Shown piece after piece: positions 7,361 through 15,902 of a stretch of 34,718 nucleotides of DNA. A program made the translations under genes and the position numbers. The notes beneath the pieces were generated by a model. It was given only the letters and a program-made list of their open reading frames with translations, made no database searches and was not told the origin of the DNA. The stretch's first letter is position 1, and each line of letters begins with the position of its first letter. Source of the stretch: an uncultured Bacteroidota bacterium (GTDB taxonomy: Bacteria; Bacteroidota; Bacteroidia; Chitinophagales; Chitinophagaceae); NCBI GenBank assembly GCA_903878475.1, contig CAIRHQ010000181.1, forward strand, positions 1 to 34,718. The letters are read 5' to 3'.

Positions 7361-8134
7361 ATGAAAAATCAAACTGAAGAAATAGTATCCACTACACAGA
7401 TCAGAAAAAGAACGGTAACCGGGTTACTGGTTTTTGGATTGCTGGTAATCGTTATCGTGAGTATGGCTGCCTTATTCAGCAGGGATTGGAATAAGTCATC
7501 GTCAACAAGGGCTGCAGGTATTCCTACACAATTCAGGACCGTACTCAATGCCAACGAAAGTATTTTCGACCTGATCTTCAGTGAACAACATCTGGCCAAG
7601 ACCTACCCGGTAAACGACGCCGTAAAAAATGTGCGGGTAAACGGAAACTATGGCATGGGCAAAAACTTTGATTCATCTGCCTGGAAACTGCAACTCATCC
7701 GCAAGCCGGGAGATACGATTTACCTTACCCTGGAAGATATAAAAGCATTACCCAAAACCGATATCGTATTCGACTTCAAATGCATTGAAGGCTGGAGTCA
7801 GGTTACCCATTGGGGCGGTGTAAAGTTCAGTGATTTTATAAATAAGTTCGGACTGGATGAACAAGCGCATATGAAATATGTGGGTTTGCATACTCCCGAC
7901 AATGCCTATTATGTGGGCATCGACAGCAAAAGCATGCTGCATCCGCAAACCATTCTATGTTATGAAATGAATGGCAAACCACTGCCCATGAACCAAGGCG
8001 CCCCACTGCGGTTGATCATTCCTGTAAAATATGGGATCAAACACCTGAAACGCATCGGCACCCTTTTCTTCAGCAACCACCGACCTCCTGATTACTGGTA
8101 TGAAAAGGGGTATGACTATTATAGCGGGCTTTAA
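7361..8134 (+). CDS. Molybdopterin-dependent oxidoreductase, sulfite-oxidase/MsrP-like fold
   Basis: A 257-residue protein with one N-terminal membrane helix (about 19-39) and an extracytoplasmic catalytic domain of the sulfite oxidase/YedY type. C141 in FDFKCIEGWS is the expected molybdenum thiolate ligand, and GAPLRLIIPVKYGIKHLKRI at 213-232 matches the pterin-binding end of the fold. There is no C-terminal dimerisation domain as in true sulfite oxidases, so it resembles MsrP (YedY), a periplasmic methionine-sulfoxide reductase. The segment before the helix is RKR and not a canonical twin-arginine, which is odd because Mo-cofactor proteins are normally exported folded by Tat. It is nine bases from its cytochrome b and near msrB. 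The substrate is inferred. Confidence 0.85.
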   Translation: MKNQTEEIVSTTQIRKRTVTGLLVFGLLVIVIVSMAALFSRDWNKSSSTRAAGIPTQFRTVLNANESIFDLIFSEQHLAKTYPVNDAVKNVRVNGNYGMGKNFDSSAWKLQLIRKPGDTIYLTLEDIKALPKTDIVFDFKCIEGWSQVTHWGGVKFSDFINKFGLDEQAHMKYVGLHTPDNAYYVGIDSKSMLHPQTILCYEMNGKPLPMNQGAPLRLIIPVKYGIKHLKRIGTLFFSNHRPPDYWYEKGYDYYSGL

Positions 8135-8149
8135 TTAATTGCTGAAAGA

Positions 8150-8950
8150 CTATTTAGCTAACGGCTGATTGTAAAGCACCAAGGGTTTACCGGTTACCGG
8201 ATTGCTCATGATGCTGGTAGATACATCAAATACTTTGCTGATCAGATCCTCATTGATCAATGTTTCAGAAGAGCCCTGCGCAATCAGTTCACCTGCTTTC
8301 ATGAAAAATAATTGATCGGCATATTGAATGGCCAAGTTGATATCATGCATCACTGCAATGATCACAGTATTGGCATCACAGAAAGAACTGGCTATTTGTA
8401 AAAACTCTTGTTGGTAATTGATGTCTAAACTTGTCAAAGGCTCATCCAGAAAAAGATAACGGAATCCATCAGCAGGCTTTTCCCATATTTGAGCCAATAC
8501 CCTTGCAAACTGCACCCGCTGCTTCTCTCCCCCACTCAAGGTCAAATAATTTCTGTTGCGAAAATCGAGCAGGTGCATTCGCTCCATCACTGCATGGCAT
8601 ATCTCGTGATCTTTTTTATTGGGTTGAAAATGGAAATGCGGATAACGCCCCATCATCACCACTTCTTCTACCAGCAGTGGAAAACTTAATTCTGGTTGCT
8701 GACTCATTACGGCGCGATAACAGGCCAGCGTTTCTTTGCTGATCTGTTCAAGTGGAGTGCCTGCATAACTAATATTACCATCATATCGATTCAACTCACC
8801 ACTAAATATTTTCAAAAAACTGGATTTGCCCGAGCCATTGGGCCCCAGGATCATATTGAATTTGCCGGGAAGAAAATCTGCATTGATCCCATCCAGGATC
8901 AGTTTTTTTCCAATGCGATAATAGATATTACGGGTGCTAAGCATGCTCAC
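8150..8950 (-). CDS. hmuV: Heme ABC transporter ATP-binding protein
   Basis: A 266-residue ATPase of the FecE/BtuD/HmuV class. Walker A GPNGSGKS at 36-43, signature LSGGEKQ at 138-144, Walker B LFLDE at 166-170 and switch H202 are intact. It drives inward transport of heme through the HmuU permease. The first codons overlap the end of hmuU by 14 bases, so hmuT-hmuU-hmuV are translationally coupled. The alternative start M3 would shorten the overlap to eight bases. It converges with the Mo oxidoreductase gene with only 15 bases between them. Confidence 0.92.
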   Translation of the reverse strand: MSMLSTRNIYYRIGKKLILDGINADFLPGKFNMILGPNGSGKSSFLKIFSGELNRYDGNISYAGTPLEQISKETLACYRAVMSQQPELSFPLLVEEVVMMGRYPHFHFQPNKKDHEICHAVMERMHLLDFRNRNYLTLSGGEKQRVQFARVLAQIWEKPADGFRYLFLDEPLTSLDINYQQEFLQIASSFCDANTVIIAVMHDINLAIQYADQLFFMKAGELIAQGSSETLINEDLISKVFDVSTSIMSNPVTGKPLVLYNQPLAK

Positions 8951-9989
8951 CTCCTTTGTTTTGCATCAGGTCGAACCGCTTCAGCAGGATGATAAAGACA
9001 GGAGCCCCCACAATTGAAGTAATGATCCCAATCGGCAATTCAGCCGGCGCCAGCAATAATCTTGCGCACATATCTGCCAGCGTGAGTAAGGCTGCACCCA
9101 ATAAGATGGCAGCAGGTAACAAACGTTTATTATCACTACCGATCAATAACCTCAATACATGCGGCACGATCAATCCCATGAAAGCGATCACACCCACAAA
9201 TGCCGTAGCCACCGCTACCATGGCCGTATTCAACAACATGATCCTTTTCTTCAATCGGTCTGGATCCACACCCAAGTATAAAGCCTCTTCTTCACCGAGT
9301 AACAAGGCATTCAATTGTTTTGAATAGCGGAATGAAATGATAAACCCGATCACTGCGATGGACCCCACAATAAAAACCTGTTGCCAGGAGGCCCCGGAAA
9401 AAGTTCCGAGGTTCCAGAACGTGATACTTCTTGCCTGTGGGTCACGGGCTATATAACTCATGAAACCGGTGCCGCTTAAACAAACGGCATTGATGGCAAT
9501 ACCGATCAGCAATAATGACAGCACGGATACACGCCGAGCATTCTTTGCTAACGAATACACGATAAAACTGGCCAGTAAAGCACCGCAAAATGCGGCAAGG
9601 GGAAGCAACCAGGGTCCGGTAAAACTTTTCATGGCAGGACTAAAAGCTGGTGCCAGTACAAAAACGATTGAAGCCCCCAATGCAGCACCGGAACTGGTAC
9701 CTACCAGCCCGGGTTCAACAATAGGATTGCGAAACAACCCTTGCATCAATACGCCGCTTACGGCCAGAATAGAACCTGTGATGGCACATAATAATACACG
9801 AGGTAAGCGCAACTGAATAAAAACACCTTCATAAATATTGCCTGCCGGCTTGCCCTGAAATAAATGCAACAAGGCATTGTACATATCAGCAACACTGATG
9901 GGCACTGCCCCAAAAGCAATGCCGGCAGTGAGTACAGCTATAAGCAGTACAAACAATGCAGGAAAAAAATATTTATTTTGTCGGAGCAA
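8937..9989 (-). CDS. hmuU: Heme ABC transporter permease (FecCD family)
   Basis: A 350-residue permease with about ten hydrophobic helices. The FecCD signature is clear: RLPRVLLCAITGSILAVSG, then MQGLFRNPIVEPGLVGTS, and later GLIVPHVLRLLIG, the coupling segment that meets the ATPase. It forms the inner-membrane channel of the hmu importer. It overlaps hmuT upstream by 17 bases and hmuV downstream by 14. Family members also carry vitamin B12 or siderophores; the heme assignment rests on the HmuT partner. Confidence 0.92.
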   Translation of the reverse strand: MLRQNKYFFPALFVLLIAVLTAGIAFGAVPISVADMYNALLHLFQGKPAGNIYEGVFIQLRLPRVLLCAITGSILAVSGVLMQGLFRNPIVEPGLVGTSSGAALGASIVFVLAPAFSPAMKSFTGPWLLPLAAFCGALLASFIVYSLAKNARRVSVLSLLLIGIAINAVCLSGTGFMSYIARDPQARSITFWNLGTFSGASWQQVFIVGSIAVIGFIISFRYSKQLNALLLGEEEALYLGVDPDRLKKRIMLLNTAMVAVATAFVGVIAFMGLIVPHVLRLLIGSDNKRLLPAAILLGAALLTLADMCARLLLAPAELPIGIITSIVGAPVFIILLKRFDLMQNKGGEHA

Positions 9990-10866
9990 TGGTTGGTGTA
10001 TGTAAAAGGTTGATCAATTTAATGATATTAGCTCCCGAACGCGGGCCAAAATAAACGATATCATGTTCTTCAAATCGTACAATGCGTTTATTCTTTCCGG
10101 CGTTGGTAAGGGCCACTCCGGGAACACTGCTGATGAATTTATCCATGGTACCCATGCGATCAAATCCAAAATCGGTAGCAATGATGATATCCGGGTTGGC
10201 TAATGCCACTGCTTCGGCACTCATTTCCCGGGCACCTTTTCCATCATAGCTCGCAGGAGTACAACCAGCCAATCTTATCATTTTATCTCCCACCCCATTT
10301 CTTCCGCTCATCACAAAATAGTTATTGTTGCGTAATCCAAAATGAATGATCATCACTTTCAATGAATCTTTCAGTTGTAGGGATTTCAATGTATCGGCTG
10401 CACGGGCTAAGCCTGCTTCCATATCCGAAATGACCGAATCAGCTTTTTTACTTACACCAAAGAACTGTCCTAATTCTTTCAGCAATAATTTAGCACTATC
10501 GATGGTATTGGCACCGCCGAATGCTTTTATATTCAATCCGGCTTTTGTGATCTGGGGCAATACTGTTTCCGGACCAATATCGTTGCTGTGGATCACCAGG
10601 TCGGGATTCATAGCAATAATGCCTTCTGGATTCAATGCGCGGTGGTACCCCACTGTTTTCAATAGTTTGGCACTATCGGGATAAGTACTGCTGAGGTCAA
10701 CGGCCACCAGGTCATGGCCCTTACCCAGGGCAAAAACCATTTCGGTAAGTTGCTTCGACAAACACACAATGCGCATGTCCTTTGTACCATCAATTTCTTT
10801 ATTGCCAAAACGACCACAAGAAAATAAGCTGGCAGCAAGTATCAGAAAAGGGATTATTTTTTTCAT
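9973..10866 (-). CDS. hmuT: Heme-binding lipoprotein of the ABC importer
   Basis: A 297-residue class III substrate-binding protein. The N-terminus is a lipoprotein signal (MKKIIPFLILAASLFSC, cysteine at 17). The mature part begins MRIVCLSKQLTEMVFALG and carries the HmuT-like stretch VDLSSTYPDSAKLLKTVGYH followed by LNPEGIIAMNPDLVI. The tyrosine in VGYH aligns, from memory of Yersinia HmuT, with a heme-ligating tyrosine. It should sit in the periplasm attached to the inner membrane and deliver heme to HmuUV. A strong hairpin terminator separates it from the receptor gene upstream. A B12 or siderophore substrate is less likely. Confidence 0.86.
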   Translation of the reverse strand: MKKIIPFLILAASLFSCGRFGNKEIDGTKDMRIVCLSKQLTEMVFALGKGHDLVAVDLSSTYPDSAKLLKTVGYHRALNPEGIIAMNPDLVIHSNDIGPETVLPQITKAGLNIKAFGGANTIDSAKLLLKELGQFFGVSKKADSVISDMEAGLARAADTLKSLQLKDSLKVMIIHFGLRNNNYFVMSGRNGVGDKMIRLAGCTPASYDGKGAREMSAEAVALANPDIIIATDFGFDRMGTMDKFISSVPGVALTNAGKNKRIVRFEEHDIVYFGPRSGANIIKLINLLHTPTIAPTK

Positions 10867-10882
10867 ATTTCAATTTTAAATA

Positions 10883-10913
10883 AAAAGGGCAGTTATCAAT
10901 CAACTGCCCTTTT
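10883..10913 (-). terminator. Strong hairpin between TonB receptor and hmuT
   Basis: AAAAGGGCAGTT-ATCAATC-AACTGCCCTTTT is a perfect 12-bp stem with a 7-base loop. On the minus strand it is followed by a T-rich run (TTTTTATTT). It lies seven bases beyond the receptor stop and 17 bases before the hmuT start, so it either ends the receptor transcript or attenuates hmuTUV expression. The A/T ends also make it work in the other direction. Confidence 0.85.
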
Positions 10914-10919
10914 ATGATG

Positions 10920-13370
10920 TTAAAAATTATACTTCACATTCACGCCGCCATAAGCATTTGCTTTAAGCGGGGCAGGCAAATAAGCATCGGGCAATTGGTT
11001 GGCAAATACCATATATGGATACTGAGTTTTGGTGATATTGTCTACCCCAAAAAATGCATCCAGATCAATATGATTATTCAGTGATTTCCTGAAACCGATC
11101 TTTCCGTTCACCAGATTATAACTGGCTGCTTTACGTAAGATATTCACATTGCTGATGTTTTCAAAACCAATATTTACGCCATCCTTGTACAGGTGATATA
11201 CATTCAGATACAAACCATTGTTGAGGCCTACATCAACACCCCAGGTATTGGCGATCTTAGGAACACCAAACACATTCAAGCCACTATAATCCGTGGTTAT
11301 GATATTAGAAGTGGTGGAACCTGATTTATAAATAAAATTCTTGTATTTAAAATCGCTGTAAGCAAAATTGAGGAAGGGGGTAATATTTGCGATCAATCCT
11401 TTTCCGTCTTTCACCACTGCATATTTCAGCAAGGCTTCAATACCATTATGATCCTGTTCGCCACCATTTACTACATAACTATATGCAGTAGTGGTGTTGT
11501 TCAGCTGCACAGATACATTGGTCATTTTATTGGAGAAAACAGCATGGAAATAAGCCAACTGATAATTCAACTTACTGTTAAGCAAAGAGCCCTTGGTTCC
11601 TAATTCAAACTGACTGCCTCTTTCTGGCTTCAATGCCGAATTGAGTCTGGCTGTTGCCGCTGTTGCCGGTGAAGCAACCACCGGAGTTACAATATAGAAA
11701 TAGGCACTAATGGGTGCTTTATAACCGGTGCTATAAGAAGCATACACAGAGAAATTCTTATTGAATACTTTATTCACTGCGAAATGTGGCGACACCATAT
11801 TCTTGTAGCTAGTATCAAATTCAGAAGGCTTGGTTGCTGTTGCCGGATTCAATCGATCCTGCAGGTAGATCTTCATATTGCTGAATCCGAGTCCTGCTGT
11901 AAATGACAGATCATTTGGCAGTCCTAATGTCCATTCAGTAAATTCAGAAGTGGTATTGGTAATGGTGAATACATTCGAAGTAGTGGCATTGATCACCCAA
12001 TAAGGTTTTCCGATGGCCCATCCATTGGTTGTGGTATCCAACGGATTTTGTTTCATATTGTATCCGATCGTGTTGGCATGCTGGTGTTGTGTTTCAATTC
12101 CGGTGATACCACTGAGTGAAATTTTAGGGCTCAGGTTGAACTTGGTATTGAATGTAGAACGAAGTCCGATATTGATAGGCGCTTTATCGGTCCAACCAGC
12201 TGCCGAACTCACGTTCTGGTTTTGGCCTGTACCAAAAACAGTGGTAGAGTTAGAAAAATTATTGTTGAAAGAATAATTATGACTAATCCCTGCACGGTAG
12301 CTGATCACATTGCTATGTCCGTTCCTTTTAATGTAATCAACATTCCCTACACTGTAATCCTTGCTCTCGTATTGCGTGGTGGTGAGTTCGCCTCCGCGTT
12401 GATCGTAGCTGTTGGTATAGCCAAAATAAGTACTGATATTCTGTTTGGCATTGGGTTGAAATTCGCCCACAAAATTTACAAATTGTTTATCGGAACGGGT
12501 ATGCACCATATAACCATCTACGTGCTGGTTGCCATAGTTCAGCAGTATGGAAGACTTCTCAGTACCCATAGAAAAATGTGTGGTAAAACGACGCAAGCCA
12601 TAGCTGCCCAGTAAGATATCCTGTCCAAGGGTCGTTTGCCCCTTAACCGCTTTTACTGTTTTAAGGTTCACGGCACCCGCAATAGCCAGTCCGTATAAAG
12701 TACCCGCTGGCCCCTTGGTGACTTCCACATTGGCTACCGAACCAAAGTCGATATCATCCATCAGGGTAATGCCTTCTGCATCAGTAACCGGAATGCCATT
12801 GAGGTAAACTTTATATCCTTGTCCGTCGAAATTGCTGCTTACGCCCCTGGTTCCACGAGTACCATTGCCGTATCCGCGTAAATTAAATTGTTGCCCTGCA
12901 GCCACAGATCTTCTTTGCATACTCACACCGGGAATATTAGCATTAATGGCATCATCCAGGAATAAGCCCACACCCCTTTTTAATTCTACGGGAGTTAGTT
13001 TACTGATGGAGGCAGGCTGATACAGCAATGATTTATTGCTATTAGACGTAGCCGTTACTTCCACTTCTCCCAGGGTACCGGCAGTAGGGCTAAGGCGAAT
13101 ATTCAGTACCTCATCACAATTTTTAATGGTGAGTTTTCTCAATTCATATCCCACATGAGTGATTGTGATCGAAGTAGCTTTGCTGCAGTCGAATGAAAAA
13201 TTCCCTTCATTGTCACTGGTTGTACCAGTAGCCCCTGTACCGGTGATGGTGGCACCTGCCAAGGGATTATTATTTTCGGCATCCACGATTTTCCCTTTCA
13301 GTTTTGTTTGGGCAATGGAGGCCAGGGTGATGAAATTCAAAATCAGTATGGTAATAATTCTGCGTGTCAT
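10920..13370 (-). CDS. TonB-dependent outer-membrane receptor, probably for heme or iron chelates
   Basis: An 816-residue receptor when started at the ATG at 13370. The track start at 13436 adds 22 residues before an obvious signal peptide (MTRRIITILILNFITLASIAQ), so 13370 is preferred. A carboxypeptidase-regulatory-like domain comes first (KLKGKIVDAENNNPLAGATI), then a TonB-box-like segment (GEVEVTATSN), the plug (YGLAIAGAVNLKTV) and a long beta barrel ending in phenylalanine (GGVNVKYNF), the sorting signal for outer-membrane barrels. The SusD partner is missing, so this is a plain importer and not a Sus-type glycan system. The neighbouring hmuTUV genes suggest heme or an iron chelate as cargo. 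An inverted repeat lies upstream. Confidence 0.92.
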   Translation of the reverse strand: MTRRIITILILNFITLASIAQTKLKGKIVDAENNNPLAGATITGTGATGTTSDNEGNFSFDCSKATSITITHVGYELRKLTIKNCDEVLNIRLSPTAGTLGEVEVTATSNSNKSLLYQPASISKLTPVELKRGVGLFLDDAINANIPGVSMQRRSVAAGQQFNLRGYGNGTRGTRGVSSNFDGQGYKVYLNGIPVTDAEGITLMDDIDFGSVANVEVTKGPAGTLYGLAIAGAVNLKTVKAVKGQTTLGQDILLGSYGLRRFTTHFSMGTEKSSILLNYGNQHVDGYMVHTRSDKQFVNFVGEFQPNAKQNISTYFGYTNSYDQRGGELTTTQYESKDYSVGNVDYIKRNGHSNVISYRAGISHNYSFNNNFSNSTTVFGTGQNQNVSSAAGWTDKAPINIGLRSTFNTKFNLSPKISLSGITGIETQHQHANTIGYNMKQNPLDTTTNGWAIGKPYWVINATTSNVFTITNTTSEFTEWTLGLPNDLSFTAGLGFSNMKIYLQDRLNPATATKPSEFDTSYKNMVSPHFAVNKVFNKNFSVYASYSTGYKAPISAYFYIVTPVVASPATAATARLNSALKPERGSQFELGTKGSLLNSKLNYQLAYFHAVFSNKMTNVSVQLNNTTTAYSYVVNGGEQDHNGIEALLKYAVVKDGKGLIANITPFLNFAYSDFKYKNFIYKSGSTTSNIITTDYSGLNVFGVPKIANTWGVDVGLNNGLYLNVYHLYKDGVNIGFENISNVNILRKAASYNLVNGKIGFRKSLNNHIDLDAFFGVDNITKTQYPYMVFANQLPDAYLPAPLKANAYGGVNVKYNF

Positions 13371-13419
13371 AATTATAAAATGTAAATGGTGAAACAAATA
13401 GATATCATCACAAATCAGA

Positions 13420-13439
13420 TGTATGTTATTAAACATACA
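13420..13439. promoter_or_regulatory. 20-bp inverted repeat upstream of the TonB receptor
   Basis: TGTATGTT-ATTA-AACATACA has perfect 8-bp arms and a 4-base centre. It lies 50 bases before the receptor ATG, in the gap after the unknown anchored protein gene. It has no T-tract, so an operator is more likely than a terminator. It does not resemble the enterobacterial Fur box. Confidence 0.5.
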
Positions 13440-13476
13440 GTTGCGATGAAATCAAATAAAATAAATAAATGAAAAC

Positions 13477-14007
13477 CTATGCCCGGGGTGGCATTTTATT
13501 CACCTTCAGAAAAGAGGATATAAGTTTATCTGAAGTTTCAGTATAAACCAATTGAGTAAAAAACCTGTTTGCTTCTATTGGAACCAGTTCATGATTAATG
13601 AAGTCTGTCAATTGAAATTTAAATTGGTGCCTGCTGCCTTTTCCATTGGAACTTGCTTCATTTCCAGTTTGGGCATTATTGGCCAGATTTTTTATGATGG
13701 CATCTTCTCTGGAATCTTCCAGGCAGTATAAATAAGTAGCTCCATCTTTTACGGATGATTTAGCCACATCATACAGTTTCCCATTCAGGTAAAATTCCTT
13801 CCCCTCTTCTTCCCAGGAAATGGCGTTGCTGTTTTTTTCGAGAACAATAATTTGATAAGATTGATCTGGCAATCCGGCCAGCATAGCGGCTTTCATCTCA
13901 TGCTGAGCCGCTGCTCTTTCGCCTACATAGAAGAAATAGTAACCCATCTGGCATGCAAAAACCAGTAATAAGCAGGAGATGGTTAATATTTTACGCAAAT
14001 CACTCAA
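13477..14007 (-). CDS. Unknown single-helix anchored protein next to the TonB receptor
   Basis: A 176-residue protein with one N-terminal helix (about residues 6-28) and a soluble domain presumably outside the cytoplasm. Visible motifs are SWEEEGKEFYLNGKLYDV around 64-81 and a YLYCLEDSRED stretch near 92-102. Proteins of this pattern (W-x-x-x-x-KEF-x-x-x-G-x-x-YDV followed by Y-x-C-x-x-D) recur in Bacteroidota beside TonB receptors in my memory, with no known role. The only in-frame starts before the helix are TTG codons (14007 or 13998). A TAnnTTTG match at 14018-14025 lies very close upstream, which would give an almost leaderless mRNA. The same strand and order as the receptor suggest linked expression. 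Function not assigned. Confidence 0.7.
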   Translation of the reverse strand: MSDLRKILTISCLLLVFACQMGYYFFYVGERAAAQHEMKAAMLAGLPDQSYQIIVLEKNSNAISWEEEGKEFYLNGKLYDVAKSSVKDGATYLYCLEDSREDAIIKNLANNAQTGNEASSNGKGSRHQFKFQLTDFINHELVPIEANRFFTQLVYTETSDKLISSFLKVNKMPPRA

Positions 14008-14075
14008 TTGTAAGCCTCAAAAATATTGAATTTTATGATATTTAGTTCAGGTGGAAATGAGCTGTAAAAAAATAC

Positions 14076-14816
14076 TTATTTCTCAAACAGCCAGGCAAAT
14101 GGGCGGAATGGCTTTTCGGTATGGAGGTTGAATTTATCGATGCTGTTCTTTTTGATAAACGATATGGCTTCCTCCACTGAATCGGTGACCAGAAAAAGTG
14201 ACATATCTGAATCGGAGATGGTACCCGCAGCCTTCATCACAGCGATATGTTTCACCAGTTCCTGATGAAATTCTTTGCAAAAAATAACGATGGGAAATTC
14301 ACTGATCTTTTTTGTTTGGATCAGGGTGATGGCTTCAAAATATTCATCGAGGGTGCCGAATCCTCCAGGCATTACCACGAAGGCATAAGAGTATTTTATG
14401 AGCAATGTTTTACGCACAAAAAAGTAGCGAATATTCACCCATTTATCGAGGTAGGGATTTGGCTTTTGTTCCATGGGCAGTACAATATTGCAGCCTACAC
14501 TTCTACCACCTACTTGTTTTGCCCCTTTGTTGGCGGCTTCCATGATACCCGGACCGCCACCGGTCATGATGGTGAACCCCAATTGGGCAATTCTTCCCGA
14601 AACGGTTTCGGTAAGCTCATAATAAGGATGCCCGTCTTTAAAACGGGCAGAACCAAAAACGGTAACACAGGGGCCTACGAAATGCAATGCCCTGAACCCT
14701 TTGATAAATTCAAATAATACTTTAATGGAAAAGGCGAAATCTTTCCAGCGGCTTTGGGGACCTTCGAGGAACTTGATTTCCGACTTGATCTCAGGTTTGT
14801 CCTCCGGTGCTGTCAT
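14076..14816 (-). CDS. LOG-family Rossmann protein (TIGR00730)
   Basis: A 246-residue protein of the lysine-decarboxylase-like/LOG family. The two hallmark motifs are intact: GGGPGIMEA at 86-94 and PGGFGTLDE at 150-158. Related proteins cleave ribose 5-phosphate from nucleoside monophosphates; some make cytokinins, others (PpnN) act in purine nucleotide balance and the stringent response. The old annotation as lysine decarboxylase is not supported. The N-terminal 45 residues look like a helical extension before VFGSARF. It stands alone between an unknown protein and a response regulator. The exact substrate is unclear. Confidence 0.9.
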   Translation of the reverse strand: MTAPEDKPEIKSEIKFLEGPQSRWKDFAFSIKVLFEFIKGFRALHFVGPCVTVFGSARFKDGHPYYELTETVSGRIAQLGFTIMTGGGPGIMEAANKGAKQVGGRSVGCNIVLPMEQKPNPYLDKWVNIRYFFVRKTLLIKYSYAFVVMPGGFGTLDEYFEAITLIQTKKISEFPIVIFCKEFHQELVKHIAVMKAAGTISDSDMSLFLVTDSVEEAISFIKKNSIDKFNLHTEKPFRPFAWLFEK

Positions 14817-14862
14817 TGGCTATTGTACTTATCAGCCAGGCGGTTGGTAATTTCGATTACCC

Positions 14863-15489
14863 TTATACGTTATACGCCTTGGCTAGTTCACTTAGTTCTA
14901 AAATATTGTTTACTTCCAGTTTTTCAAACAACCTTGCCTTGTGTGTTCCGGCGGTAGAAGTATGGATATTGAGTGAATGAGAAATATCGCTAAGGGTCTT
15001 TCCTGATAACAAGAGCGAGGCGATCTCAAATTCTTTTGGAGAAAGCCTGTCGAATGGATTTACCGGGTTCCCTGATAAAGAATCCTCAGCCAGTTTATCG
15101 ATCAGGGTTTCACTGATGTACTTACGGTTATTGAGGATGATGTTGATGGCCCGTGTAATTTCATCCAAGGGTGCTTCTTTTGAAATAAATCCAAATGCGC
15201 CATCTTTCATGAAACGCTTCGCATATATATTTTCTGCACTCATCGAAAAGATCAGCACTTTGGTCTCTGGATAATTTTCGTGAATGTATTTCATCAACGC
15301 CAAACTATCGGTATTCGGCATTTGTATGTCGAGCATCACCAGGTCATACCGATTTTCTTTTAATTTGGCAATTGTACTATCACCATCGAAAGCCTCATGT
15401 ACTTCTGCAGGCTGGTAAATATCAGTCAACAGGGTCTTAATACCTGATCTTACAACGATATGATCATCAACTAAAAGGAACTTTTTCAT
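14863..15489 (-). CDS. NarL/LuxR-type response regulator, orphan
   Basis: A 208-residue regulator when started at the ATG at 15489; the longer track start adds 18 residues before the normal MKKFLLVDDH beginning. The receiver domain (1-120) has the acidic pair D8/D9, phospho-acceptor D54 in VMLDIQMP and K104. A LuxR/GerE helix-turn-helix fills about 145-205 (LSPKEFEIASLLLSGKTLSDIS). Such regulators dimerise on phosphorylation and activate transcription. No histidine kinase adjoins it; the nearest is the PAS kinase 2.6 kb away, which already has its own regulator. The -7-like TACCTTTA lies about 30 bases upstream. Confidence 0.92.
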   Translation of the reverse strand: MKKFLLVDDHIVVRSGIKTLLTDIYQPAEVHEAFDGDSTIAKLKENRYDLVMLDIQMPNTDSLALMKYIHENYPETKVLIFSMSAENIYAKRFMKDGAFGFISKEAPLDEITRAINIILNNRKYISETLIDKLAEDSLSGNPVNPFDRLSPKEFEIASLLLSGKTLSDISHSLNIHTSTAGTHKARLFEKLEVNNILELSELAKAYNV

Positions 15490-15543
15490 AATTTTTACAT
15501 AGTTAAGGATTACGGGGTTACATAAAGGTAGAATATATTCCAC

Positions 15544-15902
15544 ACAAAAAATATCAACTGCCGGGTGGACTAAAAAAATATGACATGAAATGTGCGATTT
15601 CTGGAAATTTTGAAGTCTACTATTTGAGTTCGTGGATTAAGTTTATTCGCAATTATTATAAACCTACAAAAAACAGTATCCCATGAAAGTCTTACCCAGC
15701 ATATATTTCAAACATTTTAGTGACAGAATTAAGATCAGCCATGATCTATTAATATACCCCTGTATTGCAGTCTCTGAAAAGACGGCTTGTAGTTATTTTT
15801 CTATCTAAAAAGGTATTTTATACTATTCGCCTAGGGTCTCTTTTTGAGCAGAATTCATAAAGGATGCTTTCAAAAACAGTAAAATTTGCAAATACTTCAT
15901 TA
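15544..15902. other. 359-base AT-rich gap with no firm gene
   Basis: This gap lies between the regulator and pfkB. It contains one plus-strand reading frame of 41 codons (15683-15808, starting MKVLPSIYFKHF) without a ribosome site, promoter match or recognisable domain, so it is not called. No hairpin with a T-tract was found for pfkB, and no RNA gene was recognised. Confidence 0.6.

Noticed and set aside
14018-14025. TATTTTTG -7 element (minus strand) before the unknown anchored protein
   Set aside because: It would place the transcription start almost on the start codon and has no -33 element, so it may be chance.
15683-15808. 41-codon frame in the gap between the orphan regulator and pfkB
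   Set aside because: No ribosome site, no promoter match, no hydrophobic helix or domain. Kept only as a note on the gap.
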